The notes under the pieces: model-generated | Seen by the model: the letters and a program-made list of their open reading frames with translations, nothing else | Databases searched by the model: none | What the model was told of the DNA's origin: nothing | Translations under genes and position numbers: made by a program | Shown here: positions 62,787 to 64,000 of the stretch, one piece after another | How the letters are laid out: the number at the start of each line of letters is the position of its first letter | How positions within the stretch are numbered: the first letter of the stretch is position 1 | Assembly (NCBI GenBank): GCA_945833925.1 | Contig: CAMAFX010000003.1 | Location: 1-64,000 of the forward strand | Length of the DNA: 64,000 nucleotides | Direction of reading: 5' to 3' | DNA from: an uncultured Prevotellaceae bacterium | Lineage (GTDB): Bacteria > Bacteroidota > Bacteroidia > Bacteroidales > Bacteroidaceae

Positions 62787-64000
62787 TTACTTAAGATTCT
62801 TTTGTTCAAGTCCGTAGCCTTTCTTTTTGTCGAGGCTCAGCAGAATGAGTGAGATGACAATGGCAACAGCGCCAAATGCCGCGAATATTGTCATTGTCTG
62901 CGTATAGTCAATGATGCCATTGTCATCGGTGTTGGCTTGGTTGACCTTACCGATAAGGATGGGCACCATACTCAGTCCGATGTTCTGGATGTAGAAGATA
63001 AGTGCGTATGCAGTGCCAAGAAGCTTCATTGGAATGAGTTTTGGAACAGATGGCCACATGGCACTGGGAACAAGTCCGAAGGCTACGCCAAGAACGAGCA
63101 TCATTGCTATCGCAATGGCAACACTGTTCATTGGCAAAGCGAAGACAACGTGTACCAATGTCAGCAATACGCTGCCGATAAGCATAAGTGTAGCGCCCTT
63201 TCCAAATCGGTCGTAGACATATCCAAAGAATGGGGTGAGGACGATTGTTCCGTAAGGAAGCATACTGGGAATGAAACCGGCAATACCCTGATTTACGCCA
63301 TACTTCATAACCATCAGTTTGGTTGCAAACTTAAGGAATGGGAATACACCTGCGTAGAACATCAGGCAGAGCAAAGTAACACACCAGAAACCGGGATTCT
63401 TGAAGAGAAGGCCGAGGTCGGAGAACTTGAAGCCTTCTTCTGCATCCACATTGGCTGTGTTGGCACTTGCTGCGTCCTCCTTCTTGTCCATGAAACTGTA
63501 GACTATGAAAGCAACCATACCTGCGCATAGCAGTGATGCACCAAGGGCAACAGATGCACTTACACCACCAATCATGGTAGCAAATGGCAGCGCGAAGCTA
63601 AGTGCTGCAGCTGTACCGAGACGAGCAAGTGCAACCTGCAAGCCCATAGCCAGGGCAAGCTCGTGACCGGTGAACCACTTCACTATAACCTTGCTGACAG
63701 TGATGCCGGCAATCTCGCAGCCAACGCCGTAGATGGCAAAGCCAAGACATGCCACAATGACCTGTGTTGAGTATGTGCCAATGCCGAGAGGCAGTGTCAC
63801 GCTACCCTCGAAGCCACGGCTGACAGCATACCATTTGATGCAGGCGCCACCGAACATAAGCATGGTGCTCATGATACCTGTGAAGCGGATGCCAAACTTA
63901 TCGAGGATGATGCCGCCAAAGAAAAGCAGCAACAGGAACACGTTAAAGAATCCGTACGAACCACTGAAGAATCCGTACTCGTCACTTGTCCATCCAAGTC
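62787..64000 (-). CDS. MFS transporter, N-terminus cut by window end
   Basis: The frame is open to the window edge, encoding at least 404 residues. It opens LGWTSDEYGFFSGSYGFFNV and then FLLLLFFGGIILDKFGIRFT, the loop 2-3 motif GxxxDKFGxR of the major facilitator family. About eleven transmembrane segments are visible, with a second PFFGYVYDRFGKG loop motif in the C-half. The GTG at 63941 is not the true start because the upstream codons continue the first helix. The substrate is unknown. Upstream of trmD. Confidence 0.86.
   Translation of the reverse strand, partial: LGWTSDEYGFFSGSYGFFNVFLLLLFFGGIILDKFGIRFTGIMSTMLMFGGACIKWYAVSRGFEGSVTLPLGIGTYSTQVIVACLGFAIYGVGCEIAGITVSKVIVKWFTGHELALAMGLQVALARLGTAAALSFALPFATMIGGVSASVALGASLLCAGMVAFIVYSFMDKKEDAASANTANVDAEEGFKFSDLGLLFKNPGFWCVTLLCLMFYAGVFPFLKFATKLMVMKYGVNQGIAGFIPSMLPYGTIVLTPFFGYVYDRFGKGATLMLIGSVLLTLVHVVFALPMNSVAIAIAMMLVLGVAFGLVPSAMWPSVPKLIPMKLLGTAYALIFYIQNIGLSMVPILIGKVNQANTDDNGIIDYTQTMTIFAAFGAVAIVISLILLSLDKKKGYGLEQKNLK

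Overview
The window looks like a chromosomal segment of a Bacteroidales bacterium, most likely a Prevotella-type member of the Prevotellaceae. The evidence is the repeated Bacteroidetes -7 promoter box TAnnTTTG, in several cases with TTG 19-20 bases upstream, together with family-typical genes: a MurF-alanine racemase fusion, type III glutamine synthetase, giant SprA beside ruvA, a sodium-pumping methylmalonyl-CoA decarboxylase operon, GSCFA and DUF4837 proteins, and aguA-aguB. Most of it reads as core genome. I see no rRNA, tRNA, CRISPR array, insertion sequence or prophage.

Layout. 1-6683 (+): the tail of rhaM, then rlmN, a DUF4837 lipoprotein, pdxA and a tldD-tldE pair. 6687-15328 (-): ruvA and sprA, the outer-membrane channel of the type IX secretion system (T9SS). 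15467-18189: cysQ and a phosphoesterase, converging on a MATE exporter. 18384-22368 (+): mmdA, oadG-like, biotin carrier and oadB-like genes; the carrier protein carries two biotinyl domains. 22547-26189 (-): a GH2 enzyme and a secreted partner. 26393-32834 (+): secreted histidine phosphatase, xseA/xseB, ilvE and glnN. 32948-35551 (-): a UPF1-like helicase and an RsmI-like methylase. 35703-37539 (+): an ABC-type ATPase plus a DUF4435 TOPRIM protein. 37641-44159 (-, with one small + gene): mutarotase-like protein, GH20 hexosaminidase, trkA and dxs. 44327-48362 (+): GSCFA, MurF-Alr and a Cys-rich small protein. 48431-50494 (-): aguA-aguB. 50723-56418: lipoprotein, small exported protein, Nif3, zinc-ribbon coiled coil, a lone HsdR-N nuclease-like gene (-), AMP nucleosidase and holA. 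56419-57552 is a gene-free AT-rich stretch. 57553-61206 (+): XRE regulator, pyrK, pyrD and a PatB-type aminotransferase. 61320-64000 (-): an MFS transporter cut by the window end, trmD, a zeta-toxin-like kinase and a 51-residue ORF coupled to it.

The best candidates for something new are these. (1) The ATPase/DUF4435 pair has the same two-protein architecture as the PARIS anti-phage system but a shorter ATPase. (2) Four unrelated intergenic loci carry short tandem arrays with the same 22-base period, and two more share a 10-base period. (3) A promoter, 13-codon ORF and intrinsic terminator, about 70 nt of transcript, sit just ahead of the hexosaminidase gene. (4) A zeta-like kinase is translationally coupled to a tiny downstream ORF. 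(5) The biotin carrier protein is tandemly duplicated. All functional assignments rest on reading motifs by eye; no database search was run.
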